A stretch of 40,297 nucleotides of DNA from Clostridiales bacterium (GCA_012518535.1 JAAYRX010000144.1:1-40297); one strand, 5' to 3'; counted from the first letter of the stretch, positions 20,181-29,867 are shown. Numbers and translations are program-made. The notes: generated by a model not told the origin, from the letters alone.

Positions 20181-20382
20181 GCCCGTGGTGGTATTATGCT
20201 GGAATGACACGGGCACGATGGGTTTATTTACCTCGTAACGAACTAATCTATTAACTGATATCCACATCCCTTGAACAATGAATTTATTGAAATGCTCGTA
20301 TTGGTATAAGTTAGGATAAGGATACACATAATAAGTTGGCAATGATCAGATTGCAAAAATACGAGCAAAAGGGAAGATAAAA
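20181..20382 (+). promoter_or_regulatory. candidate structured leader upstream of the nucleotidyltransferase/PMM fusion gene
   Basis: GCCCGTG (20181-20187)/CACGGGC (20208-20214); TGCTCGTATT (20293-20302)/AATACGAGCA (20358-20367) enclosing GCAAT-gatcag-ATTGC. Confidence 0.4.
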
Positions 20383-22812
20383 ATGAAAGGTATTATTATG
20401 GCGGGTGGAGCTGGGTCTAGACTTCGGCCGCTTACTTGTGATTTGCCAAAACCCATGGTGCCGGTGATGAACAGGCCGGTTATGCAATATAGCATCGACC
20501 TTTTCAGGAAGTACGGGATAAATGTTATTGGGGCCACCCTCCAATACCTCCCAGGGATGATTCAGGAATATTTTGGAGGCGGGGAACAGGATTCAATAAG
20601 TCTGCATTATTTTATAGAGGATAGGCCTTTGGGAACGGCAGGTAGTGTGAAAAATGCACAAGAGATTTTAGATGATACCTTTATAGTATTAAGCGGTGAT
20701 GCACTAACCAATATTGACTTGGAGAAGGCTGTAGAGTTTCACAGAAAAAACCAATCCATAGCCACCCTGGTACTCAAGAAAGTCGAAATACCCTTAGAAT
20801 ATGGGGTAGTGATGACCCAGGAGGATGGGAGAATAGTCAGATTCCTCGAAAAGCCTGGTTGGGGGGAGGTCTTTAGTGATACAGTGAACACCGGGATTTA
20901 TATATTGGAGCCCCAGGTACTGGAATATTTTGAACCAGGTGTAAAGTTTGATTTTAGCAGGGATCTTTTTCCCAGATTACTTGAGGATAAGCAGCCCATG
21001 TTTGGCTACGTAACCGAGGAATACTGGTGCGATGTGGGGGATACCAACTCATATCTGCAGGCCCACTTTGATATAATGGATGGAAGCGTAGGGTTCAAGC
21101 CTGATGCCAAGGAGATCGAAGACGGTATATGGGTGGAGGAAGGGGTTTATATACACCCAAGCGCTAAACTTGAAGCGCCTTGCTACATAGGCAGAAACAC
21201 GAGGATAGAGGAAGGGGTCAATCTACATCCATTTACGGTTATTGGTGAAAATAATTGTATTGGAAAATACTCCAGCATTAAGAGAAGTGTATTGTGGAAC
21301 CACAATAATATAGGTAGGAACGTGGAGATCAGAGGCACTATCCTCTGTGATAATACACGTATTGGCAACGATTGTAGTATTTTTGAGGGCTGCGCTGTAG
21401 GGAAGAATACCTATTTGCAGGAAAGAGTCGTCCTGAGACCGGACATAAAGATATGGCCCTGTAAAACAATAGAACAGGGCATGGTGATAGATGAGAACAT
21501 AATATGGGGAACCCGGTTTAGAAGAACCTTCTTTGGGAAGGATGGTATCAGGGGTTGTTTTAATACTGAAATAGATGCCAGGTTTGTAAATCGCTTGGGG
21601 ATAGCCTATGGAACAGAGCTGCAAGGAGGTAGCAGGGTATGTATCAGCTCCAACAGGCATAATGCGGCCATAATGTTAAAGCATGGATTGATGGCGGGTA
21701 TGCTTGCCTCCGGGTTGAAGATCTTTGATATAGGCAGTACAATAACACCTGTGGCCAGGTATGCCGTTAGATATCTGGGCTTGGATGGTGGGATTCATAT
21801 TCGATGTGAGGATGATGAACCGGATAGGGTCCATCTTAGTCTGATTGATAAGAATGGTGCAAATCTGCCCGATTCTATGGAACGAAAGATCGAGAACATG
21901 TTTCTTAGCGGAGATTTCTCCATAAAGCCTCCAAGCGGTATAGAGAAGGTTAGTAGGATAAACGATATACCCATGTTTTACATCAGACATCTGATCAATT
22001 TCATTGATGCCGAAGCAATAAAGCAGAGAAATTACAGGATCTTAGTGGATACACAAAGTAAATACCTGGCTTCGATGTTTAGGGATATAACCAGGGATCT
22101 GGACTGTCTGGTGGACATTAAAAAGGAACAGATAAAGGATGATGAATCGATCCAGGGATATGACCTGACTATCCGATTCGACGACGATGGAGAGAGACTA
22201 CAGATCTTTGACGAAAGGGGAGAACCCATAAAAGAGGGGACTATGGCAGCCTTAATCAGCTTGGTATGTTTTAAGCAGGATAAGGATGTAGAGGTTGTAA
22301 TCCCCTATACAGCCCCAAATGCCATAGAAAAAATGGCGGAGTTCTATCAAAGCAGCGTTATAAGAACTAAAACCAAAAAACGCGCCATGATGGAAGAAGT
22401 TATTAGGATTGGGGATAGTAACAAGCGAAAGGCCATGGAACGCTTTATCCTATATTTTGACGGATTAGCCACCGTAATGGGTATAATGGATTTGATGGCT
22501 AGGGAAGATAAGGGGCTTTCCCACCTGGTTAAGGATCTACCTGAGATTCACATGTCCATAAGGGACATTAAATGCCCTTGGTCGGCAAAGGGTAAAGTAA
22601 TGAGGGGTTTGATCGACGAAGCAAACAGAAAAGATTCTGACATAGAGTTGTTTGAAGGAATTAAAATTAATAACGAAAAGGGATGGGCCTTAATATTGCC
22701 GGATCCCGATGAACCTTTGGTTAAGGTATACAGCGAAGGATTTTCAGAGGAATATGCAGAGGAACTAAGCGATTTTTATGAGAAGCGAATTAACGGGATA
22801 AAGGAAGAATAA
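20383..22812 (+). CDS. nucleotidyltransferase (mannose-1-P guanylyltransferase-like) - LbH - phosphomannomutase-like fusion
   Basis: MKGIIMAGGAGSRLRPLTCDLPKPMVPVMNRP; left-handed beta helix repeats; GKDGIRG and PGM-like C-terminal half. Confidence 0.93.
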   Translation: MKGIIMAGGAGSRLRPLTCDLPKPMVPVMNRPVMQYSIDLFRKYGINVIGATLQYLPGMIQEYFGGGEQDSISLHYFIEDRPLGTAGSVKNAQEILDDTFIVLSGDALTNIDLEKAVEFHRKNQSIATLVLKKVEIPLEYGVVMTQEDGRIVRFLEKPGWGEVFSDTVNTGIYILEPQVLEYFEPGVKFDFSRDLFPRLLEDKQPMFGYVTEEYWCDVGDTNSYLQAHFDIMDGSVGFKPDAKEIEDGIWVEEGVYIHPSAKLEAPCYIGRNTRIEEGVNLHPFTVIGENNCIGKYSSIKRSVLWNHNNIGRNVEIRGTILCDNTRIGNDCSIFEGCAVGKNTYLQERVVLRPDIKIWPCKTIEQGMVIDENIIWGTRFRRTFFGKDGIRGCFNTEIDARFVNRLGIAYGTELQGGSRVCISSNRHNAAIMLKHGLMAGMLASGLKIFDIGSTITPVARYAVRYLGLDGGIHIRCEDDEPDRVHLSLIDKNGANLPDSMERKIENMFLSGDFSIKPPSGIEKVSRINDIPMFYIRHLINFIDAEAIKQRNYRILVDTQSKYLASMFRDITRDLDCLVDIKKEQIKDDESIQGYDLTIRFDDDGERLQIFDERGEPIKEGTMAALISLVCFKQDKDVEVVIPYTAPNAIEKMAEFYQSSVIRTKTKKRAMMEEVIRIGDSNKRKAMERFILYFDGLATVMGIMDLMAREDKGLSHLVKDLPEIHMSIRDIKCPWSAKGKVMRGLIDEANRKDSDIELFEGIKINNEKGWALILPDPDEPLVKVYSEGFSEEYAEELSDFYEKRINGIKEE

Positions 22813-22829
22813 GGTTGTATCGTTATCGC

Positions 22830-22859
22830 GCTAATCCTTCTTTGGGGTTAGCTTTTTTT
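22830..22859 (+). terminator. intrinsic terminator
   Basis: GCTAATCC / GGGGTTAGC followed by TTTTTTT. Confidence 0.8.
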
Positions 22860-22964
22860 AAGAGCTTATTTAGAAACTATCTCTGGAGTTGGATTTCTAC
22901 TGTCTAAATTGAGACTATCTGTTACTCATAATAATGTGGATAATGGCTATGGGAGGATCAGTAA

Positions 22965-23030
22965 AATCTTTCCTATATTCCATAAGATAAGCTTTCTTAT
23001 CCAAATCGATGGGGTCATCCGTTTATCATT
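22965..23030. repeat. dispersed diverged repeat, copy B
   Basis: Counterpart of 3646-3710 (ctttcctatattccataagataagctttcttatccaaatcgatggggtcatccgtttatcattag). Confidence 0.55.
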
Positions 23031-23206
23031 AGCTAATTATCCAGGATGATATACCGGAACAATGGACCAAGTTAAACTATTAAGTTAAGGTTGGTTCAAA
23101 TAAATCTTCGGATTTGCTTTAATGGTTGCACTGTTAATATTTATCAAGTATAATAGGAATATTGGATTTGTGCGGAAATCTAATAGAAGGAGGAGGAAAT
23201 TTTTTA

Positions 23207-24874
23207 GTGACATCAAAAAATAATAAGACATTAAAACTAATTCCCTTGGGGGGTGTCAATGAGATCGGGAAAAATATGACACTCCTGGAATATGGAGACG
23301 AGATCATTGTTATCGATTGTGGTCTGGGTTTCCCCGAAGAGGAAATGTTGGGAATTGATTTGGTTATTCCAGACATAACCTATTTGCAGAAGAACAAGGA
23401 GAAGGTTAGGGCAATTATCGTGACCCATGGTCATGAAGATCATATTGGGGCACTTCCATATGTCCTTAAGGAGATCAACGTACCCATATACGGAACCAGG
23501 TTGACCTTGGGCCTGATTGAAAATAAATTAAAAGAGCATTTCCTGGACAAAGTAAAACTAAAATGCGTAAAAGCAGGAGATAGAATTAAACTTGGAAGCT
23601 TCACGGTTGATATAATCAGAACCAGCCACAGTATTGCAGATGCTGTCGCTTTGGCTTTTCATACACCAGTTGGAGTTATAGTTCATACAGGAGATTTTAA
23701 GATAGATTACACTCCTATAGACGGGCAGGTTGTAGATTTTGCAAAATTTGCCAAATTGGGAGAGAAGGGTGTGCTTGCCTTATTGGCGGATAGTACCAAC
23801 GTTGAACGACCGGGATATACCCTGTCCGAAAGAGTAGTAGGGGCTACATTCCAAAACATCTTCGGTACTGCCAAAGGAAGAATTATCGTGGCTACCTTCG
23901 CTTCAAATATACACAGAATCCAACAGATAATCGATGCCGCTGTAAAGTACAGGAGGAAGGTATGTGTTTCAGGAAGAAGCATGGAAAATGTAATGTCAGT
24001 GGCAGTGGATCTTGGTTATATTAAGATTCCAGATGGAATATTGATTGGGATTGATGAGATTCAAAACTATCCCCATGAAAATTTAGTAATAATAACAACC
24101 GGCAGCCAGGGAGAACCCATGTCTGCCTTGTCTCGTATGGCTTCGGCGGACCATAGAAAAATAGAAATTATTCCCGGGGATATGGTAATCATTTCCGCAA
24201 ATCCAATACCCGGTAATGAAAAACTTATTTCTAAGGTAATCAACCAGCTATTCTTGAGGGGAGCAGAGGTTATTTATGAGTCTTTAGCCGACATTCATGT
24301 TTCCGGTCATGCCTGTCAGGAGGAGTTGAAGCTGATTCATACCCTGGTAAAACCGAAATTTTTCATTCCCGTTCATGGGGAATATCGACATTTAAAACAG
24401 CATGCTAACCTGGCCGAATCCTTGGGGATGCCAAGAGGAAACATAAAGATTTTAGATATTGGAGATGTAGTCGAATTCACCCCGGATTCATGCAATATAA
24501 CCGGCTCGGTGTCCGCTGGTGGAGTTTTAGTCGATGGCTTGGGAATAGGGGATGTAGGCAATATTGTTTTACGCGATAGAAGACACCTCTCCCAGGACGG
24601 CTTGATGGTGGTAGTAGTAACCTTATCCAAGGTTACGGGTGTATCCGTAGCAGGACCTGATATTATATCCAGGGGTTTCGTATATGTAAGGGAATCAGAA
24701 CAACTTATGGAGGATGCCAGAGAAGTAGTTCGTGAAATATTGGAAGAATGTGAAGAGAATCAAGTTACGGATTGGGGAACTTTGAAGTACAAGATTAAGG
24801 CCGGCCTAAGATCATTCCTCTATGAGAGAACAAAACGTAACCCCATGATACTTCCCATCATAATGGAAATATAG
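23207..24874 (+). CDS. rnj: ribonuclease J
   Basis: LIPLGGVNEIGKNMTLLEYGDEIIVIDCGLGFP, VTHGHEDHIGALPY, VHTGDFKID, HVSGHACQEELKL, HGEYRHL; GTG start at 23207 after the SD. Confidence 0.95.
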   Translation: MTSKNNKTLKLIPLGGVNEIGKNMTLLEYGDEIIVIDCGLGFPEEEMLGIDLVIPDITYLQKNKEKVRAIIVTHGHEDHIGALPYVLKEINVPIYGTRLTLGLIENKLKEHFLDKVKLKCVKAGDRIKLGSFTVDIIRTSHSIADAVALAFHTPVGVIVHTGDFKIDYTPIDGQVVDFAKFAKLGEKGVLALLADSTNVERPGYTLSERVVGATFQNIFGTAKGRIIVATFASNIHRIQQIIDAAVKYRRKVCVSGRSMENVMSVAVDLGYIKIPDGILIGIDEIQNYPHENLVIITTGSQGEPMSALSRMASADHRKIEIIPGDMVIISANPIPGNEKLISKVINQLFLRGAEVIYESLADIHVSGHACQEELKLIHTLVKPKFFIPVHGEYRHLKQHANLAESLGMPRGNIKILDIGDVVEFTPDSCNITGSVSAGGVLVDGLGIGDVGNIVLRDRRHLSQDGLMVVVVTLSKVTGVSVAGPDIISRGFVYVRESEQLMEDAREVVREILEECEENQVTDWGTLKYKIKAGLRSFLYERTKRNPMILPIIMEI

Positions 24875-24918
24875 GTAATATATTCCAGCTACTATGACTG
24901 TTATACAATGATATAGGC

Positions 24919-24947
24919 TTGTCAAACCCGGGATACCCATATATAAT
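24919..24947 (+). promoter_or_regulatory. sigmaA-type promoter
   Basis: TTGTCA (24919-24924) -17 bp- TATAAT (24942-24947) upstream of mltG. Confidence 0.7.
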
Positions 24948-25002
24948 AAAAACAAGTTTTTACTAGCCGGTTAAAGCGTAAGCCGATAGGTGGAGGATGG
25001 AT

Positions 25003-26139
25003 ATGTCGCAAAAAGGGGCAGTGTTCTTGAAGTGGGTCTTGAGACAGGTGCTGGTATTTCTTCTTAGTATCATAATAGTTGCTTCTACCGTATATTATGG
25101 AGCAAATTTTGCCTATAGCAAATATATCAAACCAGTGGATGCCAGCAACTCAGAACTTATGGATATAGAGATTCCAAGGGGATCTTCAGTCAGTAAAATT
25201 TCAGAGATTCTTTATGAAAACAACCTTATCCGCAACAAGATGGTCTTTAAGCTTTACGTGGATTTTTCCAACAAGACTTCAAAGCTCAAGGCAGGCAAGT
25301 ATAAGCTTTCCAGGGATATGGAATTAAGTCAGATAATGGATGAGCTGGTTTCCGGGAATGCAGCCATAGATACGGTTAAGATTACCATAATTGAGGGTTG
25401 GGATATCCGCAAGATGGCCAGGTATCTGGTACAAGAGAAAGGATTTCAATTCTCCGAGGAAGATTTTATTGATGCGGCCAAGGTAGAGAACTTTACCGAG
25501 TATATCTTCCTTCAGGATATACCTGATGAAAGGAAGAAGGGTGAGATAGGAATATCTCCCTTGGAGGGTTATCTTTTTCCAGATACATATCTGGTATATG
25601 AAGATGCCAGCCCACAGGATATAATGAAGAAGATGCTGGACCAGTTTGAAAAGGTTTATGACGAAATAGTCATGGACAGGGCCCAGGAACTTGATATGAC
25701 TATGGATGAGGTAGTAACCCTGGCTTCCGTTATACAGCGGGAGGCTCGTATAACCGAGGAGTTTTCAATGATATCAGCCGTATTCCATAACAGGTTGAAG
25801 AAGGATATGCCCTTGGGTGCGGACTCAACCATCCAATTCCTCGTCAATGAGGATCGCTGGGCTTTCAGCAGTGAGGAATTAAAGATTGACTCACCGTATA
25901 ACACCTATGAAAATACAGGACTACCCATAGGGCCAATATCATCACCGGGACGTTTGGCCTTAACATCGGCTTTGTATCCCTATGAGGACTTTATGAACTC
26001 GAAAAAGCCGTATCTGTATTTTGTATTAAAGGATCCCAAGACAGGTGAGCACGTATTCAATACCGATTACGATCAGCATCTGAAGGATAAGAAGAAATAC
26101 GAGTCCAGTTGGAAGGATATTGAAAACCAAGATGAATAA
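25003..26139 (+). CDS. mltG: endolytic transglycosylase MltG (YceG-like)
   Basis: N-terminal TM; VTLASVIQREARITEEFSMISAVFHNRLKKDMPLGADSTIQF; YNTYENTGLPIGPISSPG. Confidence 0.95.
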   Translation: MSQKGAVFLKWVLRQVLVFLLSIIIVASTVYYGANFAYSKYIKPVDASNSELMDIEIPRGSSVSKISEILYENNLIRNKMVFKLYVDFSNKTSKLKAGKYKLSRDMELSQIMDELVSGNAAIDTVKITIIEGWDIRKMARYLVQEKGFQFSEEDFIDAAKVENFTEYIFLQDIPDERKKGEIGISPLEGYLFPDTYLVYEDASPQDIMKKMLDQFEKVYDEIVMDRAQELDMTMDEVVTLASVIQREARITEEFSMISAVFHNRLKKDMPLGADSTIQFLVNEDRWAFSSEELKIDSPYNTYENTGLPIGPISSPGRLALTSALYPYEDFMNSKKPYLYFVLKDPKTGEHVFNTDYDQHLKDKKKYESSWKDIENQDE

Positions 26140-26207
26140 GTAGGATATAAAATATAAGGGGCTCACGTCATATGTGGCCTCTTATCTTGTTATAGAGGGG
26201 GAAGAAT

Positions 26208-27443
26208 ATGTCGATTAGAAAACCGGAATTGTTGGCACCTGCAGGCAACCTGGAGAAACTAAAAGTAGCCTTTGCTTATGGGGCTGATGCAGTATATATG
26301 GCGGGAAAACGCTTTGGTCTCCGTGCCTTTGCAGGGAACTTTCAGAAGGATGAAATTCAGGAAGCAGTAGAATATGCCCATTCCATAAACAAAAAAGTAT
26401 ATGTCACAATGAATATCTTCGCTCATAACGAGGATTTTAAGGATATGGACAAATATATGAGATATCTGGCGGATATAGAAGTAGACGCAGTCATAATCTC
26501 GGATCCGGGGATCTTATCCCTGGCCCGTGAAATAATGCCCAACATACCAATCCACATGAGCACACAAGCAAATAATACTAATTGGCGTAGCGCTAATTTT
26601 TGGCATCAGCAAGGGGTCAGCCGAATTATCCTGGCAAGGGAGCTATCCTTAAAGGAGATATCCGAGATTAGGGCCAAGACACCGGATACCTTGGAACTGG
26701 AAGCTTTTGTCCATGGTGCCATGTGCATATCCTATTCCGGCAGGTGTCTTTTAAGCAATGTCTTTACCGGTCGTGATGCTAACAGAGGGCAATGCGCTCA
26801 TCCCTGCCGTTGGAAATACTCAATCGTGGAAGAAAAAAGGCCTGGTGAATATTATCCCGTTCTTGAAGATGACCGGGGAACATATATAATGAACTCCAAG
26901 GATCTTTGTATGCTGGAGCATATCCCAGAGCTTTTAAATGCGGGAATTGATGGATATAAGATTGAAGGCAGGATGAAATCCAGCTATTATGTGGCAACGG
27001 TAGTACAAGCATACCGCAGGGAAATTGATGATTACTTAAAGGATCAGGAAACTTATATGTGGGACCCTGAAAGAATGGATGAGATAAAGAAGGTCAGTCA
27101 CAGGGCTTTTACAACTGGGTTCTATTTCAGGAAACCGGCAGGTGAAGATCATCAATACTCAGATAGCAGTTATATCCGGAACTATGATTTTGTGGGGATG
27201 GTATTGGGGTATGATGAGGGTCGCGGACTGATAGAGGTAGAGCAGCGGAATGCTTTTGGGATAGGGGATTCCCTTGAGATAATGGTGCCTGGTGAAGACT
27301 ACCTTGATTATACGGTTACTACTATATTGGATGAGGAAGGAAGATTAATTGATCGAGCCCCTCATCCCCAACAGAAGATATTTTTGCCTCTTGATAGAAA
27401 TGTTGGGAAATACTCCATCCTGAGAAGGAAACAAGGTATATAG
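26208..27443 (+). CDS. peptidase U32 family protein
   Basis: PELLAPAGNLEKLKVAFAYGADAVYMAGKRFGLRAFAGNF; ELEAFVHGAMCISYSGRCLLSN; GRDANRGQCAHPCRWKY; KIEGRMKSSYYVA. Confidence 0.95.
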   Translation: MSIRKPELLAPAGNLEKLKVAFAYGADAVYMAGKRFGLRAFAGNFQKDEIQEAVEYAHSINKKVYVTMNIFAHNEDFKDMDKYMRYLADIEVDAVIISDPGILSLAREIMPNIPIHMSTQANNTNWRSANFWHQQGVSRIILARELSLKEISEIRAKTPDTLELEAFVHGAMCISYSGRCLLSNVFTGRDANRGQCAHPCRWKYSIVEEKRPGEYYPVLEDDRGTYIMNSKDLCMLEHIPELLNAGIDGYKIEGRMKSSYYVATVVQAYRREIDDYLKDQETYMWDPERMDEIKKVSHRAFTTGFYFRKPAGEDHQYSDSSYIRNYDFVGMVLGYDEGRGLIEVEQRNAFGIGDSLEIMVPGEDYLDYTVTTILDEEGRLIDRAPHPQQKIFLPLDRNVGKYSILRRKQGI

Positions 27444-27517
27444 AAGATATCTTTGGCCCCACTGTCAAAGGCGGTAATATTTTACTGGGTTTTATCCACT
27501 AAGAAATTAGGCCATGC

Positions 27518-27545
27518 ACTTTTTCAGCACCTCCATCATAGGATA
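27518..27545 (+). promoter_or_regulatory. candidate sigmaK (or sigmaE)-type promoter of sigK
   Basis: AC (27518-27519) -17 nt- CATAGGATA (27537-27545), fits AC..CATANNNTA. Confidence 0.45.
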
Positions 27546-27575
27546 TAAGACCATCATCTTTATTTGGAGGTGCTG
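27525..27575 (+). promoter_or_regulatory. inverted repeat able to sequester the sigK Shine-Dalgarno
   Basis: CAGCACCTCCA (27525-27535) / TGGAGGTGCTG (27565-27575), perfect 11-bp arms; SD GGAGGTG inside the 3' arm; ATG at 27580. Confidence 0.65.
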
Positions 27576-27579
27576 TCTT

Positions 27580-28293
27580 ATGCTTATCGCTGCCGGTGGT
27601 ATAGTTTCATTTCTAAAGTGCATCTATTTCTTGGCTTCTCATGTATTGGGCACCCATTCATTTCCTCAACCTCTTACACCGGAAGAGGAAGCCTATCATA
27701 TTGAACTCTGTACTCAGGGGTCGGAGGAATCAAAGAACATCCTAATAGAACACAATTTAAGACTGGTTGCCCACATAGTTAAAAAATATGCCAACACCGG
27801 CAAGGAAGTGGATGACCTTATATCTATTGGCACCATTGGACTTATAAAGGCAATATCAACCTTTAAACCCGAAAAAAAAACCAGGCTGGCTACCTATGCG
27901 GCCAGGTGTATTGAAAATGAAATACTCATGACCATACGGGCAGACAAAAAAACAAGGGGAGAAATCTCATTGCAAGATCCAATAGGCATAGACAAAGAGG
28001 GAAATGAAATATCCCTACTTGATGTGTTGGGAAGTGAAACCGATAGTGTTTTGGATGAGGTAGAATTAAAGCTTCAAATACGGAAGCTATACGAAAAAAT
28101 GCAATCAGTTTTGAAGCAACGGGAGAAAATGGTTCTCGAAATGCGTTATGGGCTCATTAACGGAAAGAACAAGACCCAAAGGGAAATCGCTCAGATATTG
28201 GGAATTTCCAGGTCCTATGTCTCCAGGATTGAAAAGAAGGCCATAATGAAATTGGGTAAGGAATTCAATAGCGATGGCTTTGGAATTAGTTGA
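27580..28293 (+). CDS. sigK: RNA polymerase sporulation sigma factor SigK (pro-sigmaK, uninterrupted)
   Basis: NLRLVAHIVKKYANTGKEVDDLISIGTIGLIKAISTF; TRLATYAARCIENEILM; KTQREIAQILGISRSYVSRIEKKAIMKL; hydrophobic pro-sequence; ATG 27580 has SD GGAGGTG. Confidence 0.94.
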   Translation: MLIAAGGIVSFLKCIYFLASHVLGTHSFPQPLTPEEEAYHIELCTQGSEESKNILIEHNLRLVAHIVKKYANTGKEVDDLISIGTIGLIKAISTFKPEKKTRLATYAARCIENEILMTIRADKKTRGEISLQDPIGIDKEGNEISLLDVLGSETDSVLDEVELKLQIRKLYEKMQSVLKQREKMVLEMRYGLINGKNKTQREIAQILGISRSYVSRIEKKAIMKLGKEFNSDGFGIS

Positions 28294-28446
28294 CAGCTTT
28301 TTTATATTTGGATAATATATTTGTAGCCAGGCTTGCTATCCATTAGGGTTTCTGCCAGTTGTACAGGTATATATTTTATATGATTGGAATTATAGGTTAA
28401 TTATAGACTGGTCTATGTATGTGTGCATGAAAAGAAAGGGGAAAAG

Positions 28447-28941
28447 ATGAGAAGAGCATTATCACCCAATGAAAGCCATGACAGCATTTTTAACATAGAG
28501 CTGGACAAGCTCTATAGGAAGGGGTATAGAAACATACTTATCGATGTAGATAATACTATAATACCTTGGAATGCTGACAGCGTAAGTGTGAGATTAAGGG
28601 AATGGCTGGGAAAGTGCCGCAATTTGGGTTTTACAATATGCTTGTTTTCCAATAATAAATCATCCAGGATAAACAGGCTGGCGACAGAGCTTAAGGTATT
28701 GGCAGTCCCAAAAGGCGGTAAGCCCCTGAAAGCTGCTTTCAGACGAGCCCTCAGGCATATTAATGGCAATCCTCAAAATACCATAATGATAGGAGATCAG
28801 ATATTCACCGACATCTGGGGTGGAAATATCATGGGCTTGTACACAATCCTGGTAAATCCTATATCCACAAGGGAATTTTGGGGTACAAAGCTTAATCGTT
28901 TTTTGGAAAAGAAGCTGGCGGGAAGGGGGGAACCGGGGTGA
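28447..28941 (+). CDS. yqeG: YqeG family HAD IIIA-type phosphatase
   Basis: NILIDVDNTIIPWN, SNNKSSRINRLATEL, AVPKGGKPLKAAFRRAL, MIGDQIFTDIWGGN. Confidence 0.94.
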   Translation: MRRALSPNESHDSIFNIELDKLYRKGYRNILIDVDNTIIPWNADSVSVRLREWLGKCRNLGFTICLFSNNKSSRINRLATELKVLAVPKGGKPLKAAFRRALRHINGNPQNTIMIGDQIFTDIWGGNIMGLYTILVNPISTREFWGTKLNRFLEKKLAGRGEPG

Positions 28942-29795
28942 TTATTACACCTAATACGTCCTATGCTGCCGTTATTGGCCACCCGATAGGCCATAGCCTA
29001 TCTCCCCAGCTTCACAACAGCATATATGATAAGATTGGGATTGACATGATTTACCTGGCTTTTGATATACCCAGCGGGAACTTAGAAAGTGCGGTAGAGG
29101 GGTTATGCGCCCTTAACTTCTCCGGGTTTAATGTAACGATACCCCACAAAGAAGAGGTCATAGCCTTTCTGGATAAAATAGATCCTATGGCTGCTGCTAT
29201 TGGTGCCGTGAACACGGTTAAGATAGAAGGCAGAAGGATGACAGGTTATAATACCGATGGGCTTGGATTTCTGCACTCCTTGAAAGGCCAATGTGTTGAA
29301 TGCAAAGGCCGGAATATACTGATCCTTGGTGCCGGTGGTTCCGCCAGGGCGATAGGTATCACCTTGGCTGACCAAACTCCCGGGGAAATCCTCATACTTA
29401 ACCGAAATAGGGATAGGGGGGAGAGGCTGGCCATGGATATCAACGAATATGCGGGATACGGACTTTCAAGAGCTGTTGGAGATGTCCCGGATAGAATAGA
29501 CATTATAATAAACACGACACCCTTGGGTATGTGGCCCAAGGTACTGGACAGCCCACTAGCAGGCTATACCTTTAATCCAGAAACCATCGTATGCGATATA
29601 GTGTATAACCCATTGGAGACAGCTCTATTGGGAGAGGCAAAAAGATCCGGTTGTAAAACAGTTGGCGGATTAGGAATGTTGGTTGGACAAGGCATCAAAG
29701 CCGTTGAAATATGGACGGACAAGGGGATTGACGACTCCACAGCCAGGTTGGTTTATGATGGATTGTACAATACCCTTAAGAAACGCTCCCAGTAA
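28938..29795 (+). CDS. aroE: shikimate dehydrogenase (GTG start)
   Basis: AVIGHPIGHSLSPQLHNSIYD, GFNVTIPHKEEV, GAVNTVKIEGRRMTGYNTDGLGF, LGAGGSARAI. Confidence 0.96.
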   Translation: MIITPNTSYAAVIGHPIGHSLSPQLHNSIYDKIGIDMIYLAFDIPSGNLESAVEGLCALNFSGFNVTIPHKEEVIAFLDKIDPMAAAIGAVNTVKIEGRRMTGYNTDGLGFLHSLKGQCVECKGRNILILGAGGSARAIGITLADQTPGEILILNRNRDRGERLAMDINEYAGYGLSRAVGDVPDRIDIIINTTPLGMWPKVLDSPLAGYTFNPETIVCDIVYNPLETALLGEAKRSGCKTVGGLGMLVGQGIKAVEIWTDKGIDDSTARLVYDGLYNTLKKRSQ

Positions 29796-29832
29796 TCGTG
29801 GTTGGATTTTTTTATTTTTGGATACAACCTTA

Positions 29833-29861
29833 TTGACTTTTTATCATAGCATAACTATAAT
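29833..29861 (+). promoter_or_regulatory. sigmaA-type promoter for T-box/thrS
   Basis: TTGACT (29833-29838) -17 bp- TATAAT (29856-29861). Confidence 0.75.
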
Positions 29862-29867
29862 TATTAA

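Noticed and set aside
26155-26187. ATAAGGGGCTCAC/GTGGCCTCTTAT hairpin between mltG and the U32 gene
   Set aside because: Bulged stem with poor T-tract; terminator status uncertain
28300-28316. TTATATTTGGATAATA shared between 28303 and 3721 regions
   Set aside because: Short AT-rich match with no extension; likely chance
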